A stretch of DNA of 64,000 nt. It comes from Cyrtodaria siliqua (Eukaryota > Mollusca > Bivalvia > Adapedonta > Hiatellidae). How positions within the stretch are numbered: position 1 is the first letter of the stretch; each line of letters begins with the position of its first letter. The stretch is from positions 1 through 64,000 of the forward strand of contig JAWPHD010010328.1 in NCBI GenBank assembly GCA_037043455.1, written 5' to 3'. Shown here piece by piece: positions 37,541 through 48,635 of this stretch. The notes under the pieces were generated by a model. It was given only the letters and a program-made list of their open reading frames with translations. It was not told the DNA's origin and made no database searches. Both the position numbers and the translations under genes were made by a program.

Positions 37541-37670
37541 TTATTTTGCAGGTACTGTACTTGATGTGAAGAAGGGTAGAGATGGTGAACCCACAGCTGT
37601 ATATGAAGTTCTTTATGAACAGTAAGAAACAACATATGAAGTTTCAGATCTCAAACAGACTTGAGCATTA
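37541..37670 (+). pseudogene. Exon relic resembling a Tudor-like domain
   Basis: After a good acceptor (TTTATTTTGCAG, ending 37551), the plus strand reads GTVLDVKKGRDGEPTAVYEV, then LYE, a TAA stop, and ETTYEVSDLKQT. The pattern G-T-V-L...Y-E-V-x-Y...Y-E-V-x-x-L resembles Tudor/Agenet-like folds that occur in many invertebrate proteins and transposon-linked genes. AACA|GTAAGA at 37618-37627 could be a donor that removes the stop, but no partner exons were found. Most likely a fragment. Confidence 0.4.
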
Positions 37671-39640
37671 ATATTCATTGATTTATAGGTATATAGAATA
37701 TGTACTTCGTTTATAATACTGTCTATATGCCTTGCCAATGTCTGTCTGTAAACCAGATGGTCAGTAACCATATGGTCTGTTCAATTACATGTCACAAAAT
37801 AAACTTGTCCAAACAATAATTACACGGAATTACACTGAACTTTTAAAACATGATGAACACTGATGTATTGTCGCTTACTGCCCACCATACCAAGCACATG
37901 CACTACTTTATTGTGTTAAATGAAAGTCTGCATTTAATGCAAAAGTCTGTGAGAGTTGGTGATTTGAAATAAAAATTGCTAAGAACGTATGCAGTTTTAA
38001 AGGATTTTAATGGTGGTTGCATCTGCTTGGATGTTTGGACTTTATTATTCAGGTAAGTTTATAGAAATATCTGGAAAATATATAAGGAACGACGGTATCT
38101 AAAATAAGGTTCCTTTATGAAGAATAAATATCTTATTTTAAAATTATAATTTCCAATAGTATTATCGATTTCCTATCTTAGTTACGAGGAATTTTTATTC
38201 ACTATCCTTGAAAGCATAGATATTCATATGATGTACCCCACACGCTTGTTTTCCCATTTAGAAAAGTCACTAGTCCTTAATTTAACTTCAAATATAGCAT
38301 ATTTAGTGGTACCCTTCCATCAAAAGCACATGTAGCTGTATCAGTGTTGGGAATCAAGCAAAAATATATAAAATTAAAAAAATAAACTTTTTATTTTTTT
38401 TAAAAAACCCGAACATGTTATTTGTTGAAAACAAACATGTTACTTTTTCCGCTATTGAAAACTTCTTGTTTTGATATGAATGATTCTGATATACATTTGA
38501 AATGTTTCTCTGTTTCATTGTTCCACAGTAATGTCGACCTCTTGAAAAATTGCGATTTTTCAAGCATTATGACTTGTTTTCGGTTTTCGATTTCGAGAAC
38601 TACATTCATCTGCGGTTCCAACCTGTCAGGATTTGTGGATAATTCTCGGAATTTTCATTAATTATTTTTTATTATTATTATGTTTTTCTTTTTACTTTTT
38701 ATTCTTTTTTAATTCTATATATTTTTGTTTAGTTTCCAACACTTTTACAGCTACAACTGACCAACAGTACACAATATTAAAGGCCCAACTGCCGTATAAA
38801 AGCCACTTTATGGAGCAAGGGCAGGTTTTTCAGATACGTTTATACAGGATTAAATCAGGGAGTCCTTTTTCAAAATATTGAAAACTCCACCTCAATTTTT
38901 TTTTATATTTGGTACAGCAGTAAACTGATATTAAACAAAACCTTAATATTTGGTACAGTAGTACACTGATATTAAACAACTGTATTGGTACAAACATATT
39001 TGTGAAAAAGTATTTCTTATTCCTAGTTTCGTTATTTTTTTAATCCCAACTGACAAAAAAATATAGGGGAAGGAGACTGTGGGGTCATGAACTGAGAAAT
39101 GTATACACGTGGTAGTGTTTACAGCAGACGACACTCAGTGTTATGGATTAGAGATAGGCAGTAGTTATATTCTATGTGAACTTCAGTACTGCCGCAGTAC
39201 CATGAGATGGGGCATTTGTTTCTGTGACTATTCATACGACATGTGTACATCTCTCACGGTTTGTCCGGCATCGGTATCGGTGATCAGCGCATGCCCAACA
39301 GTAAACAGTAGCTGTAATAAACGGCACTGTTTAGTTCCACGTTATAACGTAAAACAATTTAAAGATATGTACAGGTGTAGATAAAAAAGCCCACCTCCTG
39401 TATAAAGGACACAGTCGTTGATCCTCCCGCAGGACGTGTCGATATCGCCTGATAAGTTATGGGAGAGCTGTAGGTGGACACGTCCTGCTTATCCTGTGGT
39501 CGTAACGAGAATGATCTCCTGAGCTGCTCACAGAGTTTATATACTGTAATAGACTGTTCCTGAAGGATTCCCCATTAAAACCGTTCAATGAGAACAGTCA
39601 ACTCATTATAAATGAATTTGCATAATTAATTTGCATACAA
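37671..39640. other. AT-rich non-coding stretch
   Basis: No supported gene. A direct duplication of 41 bp (ATATTTGGTACAG at 38905 and 38946) is present. An inverted repeat GCAGGACGTGTC / GGACACGTCCTGC spans about 39429-39490. Open frames around 38422-38881 are AT-rich and featureless. Confidence 0.5.
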
Positions 39641-39647
39641 GATATAC

Positions 39648-41000
39648 ATGTTTACATCTATTCTGATTTTAACTGTTCTTCATGGCCAAATCAATAATAA
39701 CCATGCACTGCAACATGTACCTTTTGAGATACAGGTAACACAATTCATTTGCAACATCTACTTTCATATTAGTATATATTCCAAATGTAAATGAGCTCGA
39801 GTGTCCATGCCTATTTTTTAACATTTGGACACATTTGTTTGTCTCTGAATCTTGCCGATTCTGACAAAAGTCACTTTTTTATACCCAACAGTCAACTTTC
39901 TTGTCTTGGGCTATTTTTTAGAAATTTAAACCACTCGTTTTTGATTTAGAGCTACTTCAAAAATCCAGGGTAGAAATATGTTTTCTGACGTAACTTTTAA
40001 CGAAGATCCCAAATGTGTTATCGGTTTTTCCTATGACTTCAACTTTTTGATTTAGAGGCACTTCAATTTCACCCCACCCCCCTATGAGGTAGCCCAATAT
40101 GATTGATATACATTCTGATGTATCTTTTGACGGCGAATCTATAACTGTTATCGGTTTTGTTACAGTCAGTGCTAATTGCTATCGGCATACCAGCAGCAAC
40201 ATCACATTAATTTCGGCTGATATTTCTTGATCAAACATGATACTCTTTGATTAAAATGTGAGTTTTATGAAACAATAGAAGTTGACGAGCTGGATAAAAA
40301 GCAGCAATTATACAGCAAGTCAAAATAACATATACATGTATGTTGACAAACATTACACAATAACCAAATTTAAGAGCAATTTCAATTTTTTAAATATTTT
40401 TTCCAAATCAAAAATAAACATGTTTACATCTTTTCTAATTTTAGCTGTTCTTCAAGGCCAAATCAATAATAAACATGCAATTCAACATGTACACTTTGAG
40501 ATACAAGTAACACAATTCATTTGCAACATTTATTTTCATATCAGTATGTGTTCCAAATGTGAAAGAGTGTCCGTGCCTGATTTTTAACATATCGACACAT
40601 TCTTGTACCCTGCATCTAGCCGATTCTGACAAAAGTAACATTTTTTATATAGAGCCGCTCGCGAAGGTGAATTTTCTTGTTATTAAATTGGATATTTTTA
40701 GATATGGACGTGTTTTCCGGCGTAGTTTTCTACGTTGATCCTAAAATAACATAATTTTTAAATTGAAACAACATGTTTTTGAATTTAGAGCAACTTCAAA
40801 AATCTATACTTTTCACACTGGGGTTTGCATGGTAGAAATATGTTTTCTGACGTAATTTTAAGGAGGATTCCAACTCTATTATCGTTTTTTTCCTATGACT
40901 TCAACTTTTTGATTTAGAGGAACTTTGAGGTAGCCCAATAGGAATGACATGTTTTCTGAGGTATTTTTTGACAGCGAATCTATAACTGTCATCGGTTTTG
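39648..41000. repeat. Large tandem duplication, about 0.8 kb per unit
   Basis: 39648-40160 and 40419-41000 carry the same text: CATGTTTACATCT at the start, then CAATTCATTTGCAACAT, GCCGATTCTGACAAAAGT, GAAATATGTTTTCTGACGTA, CTTCAACTTTTTGATTTAGA and a final GCGAATCTATAACTGT. The offset grows from 771 to 841 bp because of indels. The unit is not recognisably coding. Similarity is about 80-85 percent by eye. Confidence 0.85.
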
Positions 41001-41002
41001 AG

Positions 41003-41664
41003 AACTAATCTGTACAAAGTTAGTGTATTAAAACCTGTAAAGGGCCAAAACTCTGCCAAAAATCATCCAACAGGAACACAACGATGACATGCACAACTAG
41101 GCTTGATACTGATTAGCGTTGCCAAGTTCGATGAAATTCAGGCAGGGGGTTCAGCAGCACTAGTCCGGACAAGGTTTGTGTATTGAAACGTGTAACATCT
41201 TTCAACCGGAACACGGTGATGATATGCACAACTAGGCATTTTTTTAACTTTTAATTTGTTTTCTATTCCTAACAATGTTATTGTTGAGTTTTACATATAT
41301 ACACGCATCTAATGAATATATTATCGTGTTATTATTATTTGTTTTTAAATGTACAATCTGAAAATATTATATGAAACCATATATGAAAGTATATTTATCA
41401 TTAGAGTTTTAGCATGTAGCTAGTAGGGTTAGGACTAATGATTGGATTTGATGCACTTCTAGGCTTGGTATTGATCATCCCTGCAACGTTTCTCTGAAAT
41501 CCGGCCAGGGGTTCAGGAGAAGTAGTCCGGACAAAGATTGTGTAGTAAAACATTTTAAAGGACCATAACCCTGCCAATATTCTTTCAACCAGAACACGGT
41601 GATGATATGCTCAACTATGTTGGTGCTGATCATCCTTGCCAAGTTTCATTGTTATTTCTGTCAG
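41003..41664. repeat. Type A tandem repeat (about 150 bp), interrupted
   Basis: The unit contains AAAGGGCCATAACTC, ATTCAACCGGAACACGGTG, ATGATATGCACAACTAGGC, TGATCATCCCTGCCAAG, CCGGCCAGGGGTTCAG and CGGACAAAGTTTGTGTA in that order. Units here are cut by about 210 bp of AT-rich sequence at 41235-41445. The same unit is found at 42887-43088, 43540-44206 and 46571-46760. Confidence 0.85.
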
Positions 41665-42605
41665 GAGTCAGCAGACCGTAAAGATCGTATGAAAACTGGA
41701 GGCATCATAGTGTTGACAAGACAAAATATAGCAAATTTCGTAAATTCAAAGACAATAACTCCGGTATGACTGGTTCGATCTGACTGGTTTTCAAAGTCGT
41801 CCGAGTTGCCATTGATATTAATAATCTGGTAAAGTTTGTTAAAGATCGGATGAAAAATGGAGGCATCAGAATGTTGACAGGACAAAATATAATAAATTTT
41901 GTTCATTCAAGGGCAATAACTCCGATGTCACTGGTCCGATCTGACTGATTTCCATACTCTTCCGAGCTTTCTTTGCTATTAATAATCTGATAAAGATTGG
42001 TAAAGTTCGGATGAAAATGGAGGCACCAAATTTTTTTCATTCAATGGCAATAACTCCGGCGTTACTAGTCCAATCTGGCTGGCTTTCAAACTCGACCGAA
42101 CTTTAATTAATATTAAGAATCTTGTAAAGATTGGTAAAGATCGGATAACAATGGAGTGTTGACGACAAAATATAGCAATTTTCGTTAATTCCAGGGCAAT
42201 AACTGTTACTGCTCCAATCTGGCTTTCTTTCAAAGCCTTCTGAGCTTTCATTGATATTAATAATCTGATAAAGTTATGTGAAGATCACCATTGTGTTGAC
42301 AAGACAAAATATAGCAAATTTCGTTAATTAAATGGCAATGACTCCAGTGGTACTAGTCCGATATGGCTGGTGTTCAAACTCGTCCGAGCTTGTATTCATA
42401 TAAATAATGTGGTAAAGGTTGGTAAAGATCGGATGAAAAATGGAGGCACCATAGTGTTGACAATACAAAATATATAAAATTTCGTTAATTCAAGGGCAAT
42501 AACTCCAGTATTACTGGTCCGATCTGGCTGGTGTTTGAACTCGTCTGAGCTTTCATTAATATTAATAATCTGGTAAATTTTCGTAAATAACGGACTAATA
42601 AGAGG
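41665..42605. repeat. Type B tandem repeat (about 150 bp), six units
   Basis: The unit contains GGCAATAACTCC, TACTGGTCCGATCTGGCTGG, CGTCCGAGCTTTCATTGATA, TTAATAATCTGGTAAAG, GATCGGATGAAAAATGGAGG and TGTTGACAAGACAAAATATA. About six units follow each other without a gap after type A. The same repeat returns at 46770-47415. Minus-strand open frames across it are by-products. Confidence 0.88.
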
Positions 42606-42886
42606 GCCAAAAAGGGTCTGTGGACGGTCTACTGGCTAACACGGCTATTATATCAAGGGTTGTCTTCATTAAATTCTCATCAGCACTTCTTTTAAAACAT
42701 TACAAAAAAACCCCCACAAAACAACAACACCCACAACAGAAAAATAAACCCTTGACCCATGTTAACAATTTAAACAAGGACACTAGTTATGGTCATTTAG
42801 GGACTAAAATTGTATGAAATAGGTTTTCACCGCCTGTAAAGGTGTCCCTTTATGCAGGCTGTCAAAAGTTGTTTCTATTTCCCCGA
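42606..42886. other. Short spacer, nothing recognised
   Basis: It contains an A/C-rich run near 42700 and no gene. Confidence 0.4.
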
Positions 42887-43088
42887 CAGGCGAAAGGACC
42901 ATAAATCTGCCAAAAATCATTAACCTGGAAAACGACGAAGACATGCGCAACTAGGCTTGGTAAAGGTCATCCCTACCAAATTTCATGGAAATCTAGAGCA
43001 GATCAGAAGAAGTAGTCGGGACAAAGCTCATGTATTAAAACCTTTAAAGGGCCATAACTCCACGAAAACCCATTCGACCGGAACAAGA
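42887..43088. repeat. Type A repeat, about 1.4 units
   Basis: It has the GACCATAAATCTGCCAAAAAT, GCGCAACTAGGCTTGG and AAAGGGCCATAACTCC phrases of the type A unit. It is cut at the right by a 3'-UTR fragment of the Naiad element. Confidence 0.8.
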
Positions 43089-43272
43089 CAATGAATGATA
43101 TACGCAACCAAAAATAGAAACCACAGCGTCCGAACGCAATGGCATTGTACGTCCGCACTGTACTGCAAACAATGACTTGACAATACAATGAAAGAGACAA
43201 AAAACAACAGAAAGGGTGGGGAAGACAGGGCTACCGACTTGAAACGGTCAGTAGGCAATAAGGCCTACTGGT
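43089..43272 (-). mobile_element. Naiad 3'-UTR fragment D (different subfamily)
   Basis: On the minus strand CAGTAGGC...GCCTACTG is followed by ACCGTTTCAAGTCGGTAGCC and a CCCACCCTTTCTG phrase, matching the layout of the 3' UTR of copy A (hairpin, then ACCGTTCCAAGGCGGTAGCC). Sequence beyond this has diverged. No coding part is attached. Confidence 0.65.
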
Positions 43273-43539
43273 TAGCTTGAATCGATTTTGTATGCGCACA
43301 ATCTTCGCTATTATCCTGTCTTCAGTGCCCAAAGAGACAAGACATTATAAACAAAACTACATCCCGTCCAAAGAAATTTTCTAACAATAAAGTCCACATC
43401 CAGAGAAACTAACTAAAGAAACACATACAAAATAATAAACATCACAGGATGTATCCAGAATCGTACTGAACAACCATAGTAGTTGCAGCTAAAGAGAAAA
43501 CCAATCTAGGTTAAGACCAGAAAACCCGAATGGCGGTTG
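43273..43539. other. Short spacer, nothing recognised
   Basis: No gene or repeat recognised. Confidence 0.4.
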
Positions 43540-44206
43540 AGGAGAACTAGTCCAGACAATAAATCTACCAAATATCATTCAACCGGAACACGACATAGAT
43601 ATGCGTAGCTAGGCTTGGTACTGATCATTCCTGCCAGGTTTCATTGAAATCCACGAGAAGAAAGCTAGTCCAGATAAAGTTTGTGTATAAGGGGCATAGC
43701 TCTGTCAAAAATCATTATGCCGGAACATGGTAAGGACTTGCGCATCTAGGCTTGGTACCGATCAAATCCACCAAAGGGTTCAGGAGAACTAGTACAACAT
43801 TTAAAGGGCCATAACTCCGTCATAAGTCATTCAACCGGAACACGGTGATGATATGCATAACTAGGATTAACTAATAATAACTAAACATCCTTGCCAACTT
43901 TCGTTGAAATTCGGCCAGTTTTTCAGATGCACTAGAGCGGGCAAAGTTTGTGTATTAAAAAATATAAAGGGCCATAACTCCGCCAAACAAATTTCAGCCA
44001 AAACACGGTGATGACATGCACAACTAGGATTAGTACTGATCATCCCTGCAACGTTTCTCTGAAATCAAGCAAGAGGTTCAAGAGAACAGGTCCGGACAAA
44101 GTTTGTGTAGTAAAACAGTTATGGGGCCATACCCGTCAAAATTCGTTCAACCGGAACAAGGTGATGATGTGCACAAATAGGCTTGTTACTGAGCATCCTT
44201 GCCAAG
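43540..44206. repeat. Type A tandem repeat, about 4.5 units
   Basis: Same unit as at 41003. The last unit stops in ATCCTTGCCAAG, where Naiad copy B begins. The rest of the interrupted unit (TTTCAAATTCTGTTGAAATC) resumes at 46574. Confidence 0.85.
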
Positions 44207-44555
44207 AAATATAAAAAGATCGGACAGGGAAAGTAGCATTCAAGGAGGACAGTCAACCACAAAACACAGAAACAAACACGCAAACAGGCAAACAAGAAGG
44301 CTAATAAATGCAAACGACATCACCAACACAAAAGGATTGACAATAGGGCTACCGCCTTGGAACGGTCAGTGGCAATGTAGGCCACTGGGGGTTTAAACCG
44401 GTTCTAGGGTGCACCAAACCTCACACTTACCCTACTGTCATCCCATTAAAATAGGACAATTGAAATAAAGAAATCCCCGCCATGATATAATCTCTAACCA
44501 ACAAGGCAGCATCAATAGGCAATATAAGTAAAACACAAATATGCTCGTGTAAATA

Positions 44556-45262
44556 TACTCAGCAAAATTAAAATGTATCCACTTTGTTTTTCTGCTAACA
44601 ATTGTAGAATGATTTGCCTTTAATAACATCTTTGTTTGATGTTCACACAAAATTTCATCGAAATATACTGAATTATAAAAAGATAAATCACAGTTTAAAA
44701 ACATATGTGTGAAAACGAAATTAACGAAACTTAACAAATGTAAAGGTAACGACAACAGCGCACAGTTTCAGCAGTCTAAGTCGATTCAAATACGCAGAAA
44801 AACATTCAAAACTTCGCTAATATATTATGTGTCCACCATTACACAGAATACATGCAAAAATGCGACGTCGCATGCTTCTGACATAACGACTGAAGAATTC
44901 TGGAGCTAATGCGTTCCATCCGCGGACAAGTGCTGATGCAAGGTCCTGAACACTTTGGATAGGGTCATCCTGACGTACATAACGTCCTAAATATGCTCGA
45001 TGCTTCGTCAGTTGTTACGTCAGAAGCATGTGATGTCGTATTTTTGAGTGTATTCGGTGTAATGGTGGACGCATGAGATATTAGCGATGTTTTGAAAAAA
45101 ATTCTGTGTATTTAAATGGGCTTAGACTGCTTAATCTGTGCTATTGTCACTAATCTTTACATTTGTTATTAAAAGAAAAGCTTGGCTATAATTGTTAGTT
45201 CTTTCGTACAGTCTCAAATTTTGCAGGAAAACAAAGTGGATACTTTTTACTTTTGCTGAGTA
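44556..45262. mobile_element. 707-bp foldback MITE, Tc1/mariner type
   Basis: The ends are TACTCAGCAAAATTAAAATG and its inverted match (left ...GTATCCACTTTGTTTT, right AAAACAAAGTGGATAC...GCTGAGTA), with TA on both sides. Copy A of the Naiad element shows the empty site (AAATATAATAC on the minus strand), which confirms the insertion and a TA target. The inverted similarity is long: CGCTAATAT...GTCCACCATTACAC...GCTTCTGAC on the left matches its complement on the right, with a loop of about 100 bp near 44900-45000. No transposase gene. Confidence 0.88.
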
Positions 45263-45375
45263 TATAATACAAAAAACAATAGCCTAGAAAGTCACAATGA
45301 AGGTACTCAATGACTTGGTAGAAGTCAGAGCTACAACAAGAGAATAAACCATTAAGGGCAAGACAAGAAAGATCA

Positions 45376-45437
45376 TAGACTAACATCAAACGCCACCGTC
45401 CCAATGGACTTTAGGTAGGCGTCATCATAGGGTCCAC
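45376..45437 (-). promoter_or_regulatory. SECIS-like element, copy B
   Basis: Same structure as in copy A: ATGAT and TGAT quartet halves, helix II GACGCC-ACC / GGT-GGCGTT unchanged, AAA in the apical loop. The small upper stem is GTCC/GGGAC instead of GCCC/GGGAC, and helix I is TGGAC/GTCTA with one G-T pair. The changes leave pairing in place. Confidence 0.55.
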
Positions 45438-46570
45438 AACCTGTCCGGTCATCGTACATTGAAAGAGGAAAACATAGTGGCGAACTGTAAAAGGGTCCAC
45501 CACCAAGCATGCAGAACGTGGTAAAATGATAGGGTCATAACCTCTTTTGATAATTTTTTTAACAAGTTTAACAAAGATAGTATGAAAGTGGTCATGACAA
45601 AGAATCTTACGAAGTTTATGGTAACGGTAACCCTGATTGAGTAGCTTTTTAGTAATACAAAGATTACGAATATTAAAAAAAGAATATGATAATGGACCTT
45701 CGGAAACGGCCGAGCACGACACATACGAAATATTGCGGTCTCAGTTTGATTGAGAGTTCTCAACTCGAGTACAAGCTCTTGAAACACGAATAAGTTGAAA
45801 CACATACACCCCATAAGTTTATGTAATTTAGGAATCCAGTAAACAGTAGGCAGTTTATTTTGCTTATCGTTTACATCAGCCTTGAAAGTAGTGCACAAGT
45901 GATATGTGCGGAAACAACATCATCCTCAGTAGAATTAATTGGAGTATACAAATTGGTGCTGCCGAGTTCCAGAGATAAAACATTGACGTAATGTAGGCGT
46001 CAAACAATAATTACATTATTATCTGCTTTATCTGCAGGAACTAAAACAAATTTATTATGAAATTCCTGAATTCCCGATTTTAAATTACTAAAGGAAAACC
46101 TAGGTCTCGGAGGAAGTAAAGAGGGGTTAGCATTATAAAAGTTAATACGTGTATCTAATATTAAGAATTGACTTTTTCCAAGTAGAAAGCGTGTTTGGGT
46201 CCGCATGTTCTCTACGACACTATTTTATACTAAAATATTCAATGGAGTGGGCGATCTGGGCACGACAGGCATTAAAATCAATAGTTGAAGGTAATCTATA
46301 TTTAAGACCTTTCGAAAACAAATGCCGAATACGTTTATCAACAATATCAAAAGTACCAGTGATGACATGACCTGTTGGAGCATAGCAAAAGTTTGATGTG
46401 TTGCATTCACATTCCTTAGGAGTATTATGTACTATATCAAGGTCAGAAACTATTTTGTTGTAGTTGAAAATAATATTTCTAATAGGCGTCTTATACTTCT
46501 AACAAATTACAGGACTTTCGGGATGTTGTAAATATTTTGGGATAGAATCAACTACATGAGTAGCTCGTTG
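45411..46570 (-). pseudogene. Naiad RT remnant, copy B (internally deleted)
   Basis: Pieces are collinear with copy A: THVVDSIPKY, the CEC motif, GHVITGT, WKKSILN, the DKADNNVIIV phrase and its TGA (46000-46002), CTTFKA, and WIPKLHK. The frame then jumps to the part after YLDD (LIRVS-like, NIRNLCITKKLLNQGY), so the catalytic aspartates are gone. About 85 bp of foreign sequence lies at 45680-45765. A further 129 bp has been lost between two copies of ATAAACTTCGTAA. A TAG replaces the Trp of IKWCRR. The ORF end PMMTPT and TAA (45411-45413) is kept. Confidence 0.8.
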
Positions 46571-46769
46571 AAAAGTTTCAAATTCTGTTGAAATCCGGCC
46601 AGAGGTTCAGCAGAACTTGCCCATACCAATTAAATGTATCAAAACATTTAAAGGACCATAACTCCACCAACAATCATTTAATCGTAGCAAGGTGAAAATA
46701 TTCACAACTAGGTACTGATCATCCCTGCAAAGCTTCGCTGAAATACGGCAACGTTAAGGCCTTTTCATA
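46571..46769. repeat. Type A repeat, continuation after copy B
   Basis: It resumes the interrupted unit (GAAATCCGGCCAGAGGTTCA) and goes through one more (CCATAACTCCACC, CAACTAGGTACTGATCATCC). Confidence 0.8.
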
Positions 46770-47424
46770 ACAATCGAATAAAGTTTGATAAATATCGGAT
46801 GAAAAATGAAGGTGTTAGAGTGTTAACACATTTTTCAATAATTCAAAGGCCATAACTTAGTTGTTACTGGTCCGATCTGACTGGTTTTCAAACTTGACCG
46901 AGCTTTCATTATTATCAACGATTTGGCAAAGATTGGTAAAGGTTGGATACAAAATGTAGGCGCTAGAGTGTTGACAATATAAACTACAGCAATTTTTGTT
47001 AATTCAAGGCCAATAACTCTAGTGTTACTGGTCCGATCTGGCCGGTTAACGAATTCGTCTGAGCCTTCATAAATCTTGAAAGTTTGGTAAGGATCGGATG
47101 AAAAATGGAGGCAAAAGAGTGTTGACAAGACACATATAGCAGTTTTCGTTTATTCAAGGGCAATAACTCTGGTGTTACCGGTCCGATTTGGCTAGTTTTC
47201 AAAATCGTCCGAGCTTTCATTGATATCAATAATCTGGTAACGTTTGGCAACTAACGATCGGATGAAAAATGGAGGTGCTGGAGAGCTGACATCAAAACGT
47301 TAACACGTTTTTCAAAATTCAAGAGCCATAGTCCCTGTGTTATTGGTCCAATACGGATGGTTTTCGAATAAGTCTGGTAAAGTTTGGTAAAGGTCGGATG
47401 AAAAATGGAGGCGTGATACCACAC
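46770..47424. repeat. Type B tandem repeat, about four units
   Basis: The same unit as at 41665 (GGTCCGATCTGACTGG, GGATGAAAAATG, GTGTTGACAA). It ends at GATGAAAAATGGAGGCG, where Naiad copy C begins. Confidence 0.85.
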
Positions 47425-48635
47425 GAACTGTGCACCACTTGTCGCAGATTTGTTTTTATTTTGCTATGAAAGAGATTTCATGTTGAGTCTTTCATCAGGT
47501 ACCCAGACAAATGTTATTGAAGCCTTTAATGACATCTCTCGGTATATGGATGACATATTGAACACTGACAACCCTTTCTTTCCAACTATGGTTCATAATA
47601 TTTATACTAAAGAACTTCAGCTTAACAAAGCTAATATATCTGATAATAACGCTTGTTTTCTTGATTTAGATCTTTCGATTGAATATGGTGAAATAATTAG
47701 CAAAATCTATGACAAGAGATATGATTTTAATTTTGACATTGTTAATTATCCCCACTTGGATGCGAATGTTCCCCGAGCAACTTCTTATGGGGTGTTTGTG
47801 TCTCAACTTATTCGTTTTTCAAGAGCTTGTGCTCGAGTTAAGGACTTTAATATTGGTAAATTTTGTATAACTAAAAAGTTACTCAATCAGGGTTACCGTT
47901 ACCATAAACTTCGTAAAACCTTTGCAAAATATTATTGTCGTAACCCTGATCTTCTTTCCAAATATAAAAGTAATTTAAGGACTCTTCTGCGACAAGGACT
48001 ATCACAACCTGACTTTTATGGTGATGTGATTTATAAACTTCGTAAGATTCTTGGTCATGATAACTTTCATACTATCTTTGTTAAACTTGTTAACAAGTTT
48101 ATCAAAAGAGGTTATGACCCTATCATTGTGCAACGAACTGCATGCTTGATGGTGGACCCTTATACAGTTCACCACCTTGCTTGCCTCTTTAATTGTACGA
48201 TGACCGGACAGGCTGTGAACCCCATGATGACGCCTACCTAAAGCCCATTGAGACGGTGGAATTTGATGTGTGTCTATGATCTTTCTTGTCGTGCCCTTAA
48301 TGGTTTATTCTCTTGTTGCAGCTCTGGCTTCTGCCAAGCAATTGTGGCTTTCTAAGCTATTGTTGTTTTATATTATATTTACACGAGCATATTTGTGTTT
48401 TACTTATATTGCCTATTGATGCTGCATTGTTGGTTAGAGATTATATCCTGGAGGGGATTTCTTTATTTACACTGTCCTGTTTTAATGGGATGACAGTAGG
48501 GTAAGTGTGAGGTTGAGTGCACCCTAGAACCGGTTTAAAACCCCTGTGGCCTATTGTGCCACTAACCGTTCCAAGGTGGTAGCCCTATTGTCAACCATTT
48601 TGTGTTTGTGATGTCGTTTGTATTGATTATGTTGT
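47425..48635 (+). mobile_element. Naiad-type element, copy C (5'- and 3'-truncated)
   Basis: Begins inside the RT at the NCAPLVAD motif, directly after a type B unit, and runs through the end of the ORF into the 3' UTR. Similarity to copy A stops near GTGATGTCGTTTGTATTG (about 48630), about 130 bp before the usual 3' end. 5' truncation is typical for target-primed retrotransposition; the 3' loss is a later event. The SECIS-like region is still there but partly degraded (GGTGGAATTTGATG). Confidence 0.85.
47426..48241 (+). pseudogene. 5'-truncated Naiad RT, copy C
   Basis: An open frame of 271 codons from NCAPLVAD to PMMTPT. It includes RYMDDI (Met in place of the Leu of copy A), FLDLDLSIE, YDKRYDFNFDIV, LIRFSRACARV, KKLLNQGYRYHKLRK and the C-terminal family-specific region. 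It lacks the linker, motif A aspartate and endonuclease, so it cannot be an active enzyme. It keeps the 43 codons deleted in copy B. Confidence 0.8.

Larger units (their letters stand above)
44207..46570 (-). mobile_element. Naiad-type element, copy B (with nested MITE)
   Basis: Inserted in a type A repeat: the target phrase GCCAAGTTTCA...TTGAAATCC is split, with AAG at both junctions as a possible target duplication. The minus strand runs from the linker upstream of the CxC motif (the 5' part is missing) to the 3' end. A 707-bp MITE sits in the 3' UTR (44556-45262). About 855 bp of the RT core (matching 34558-35413 of copy A) is deleted. The orientation is opposite to copies A and C. Confidence 0.85.
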
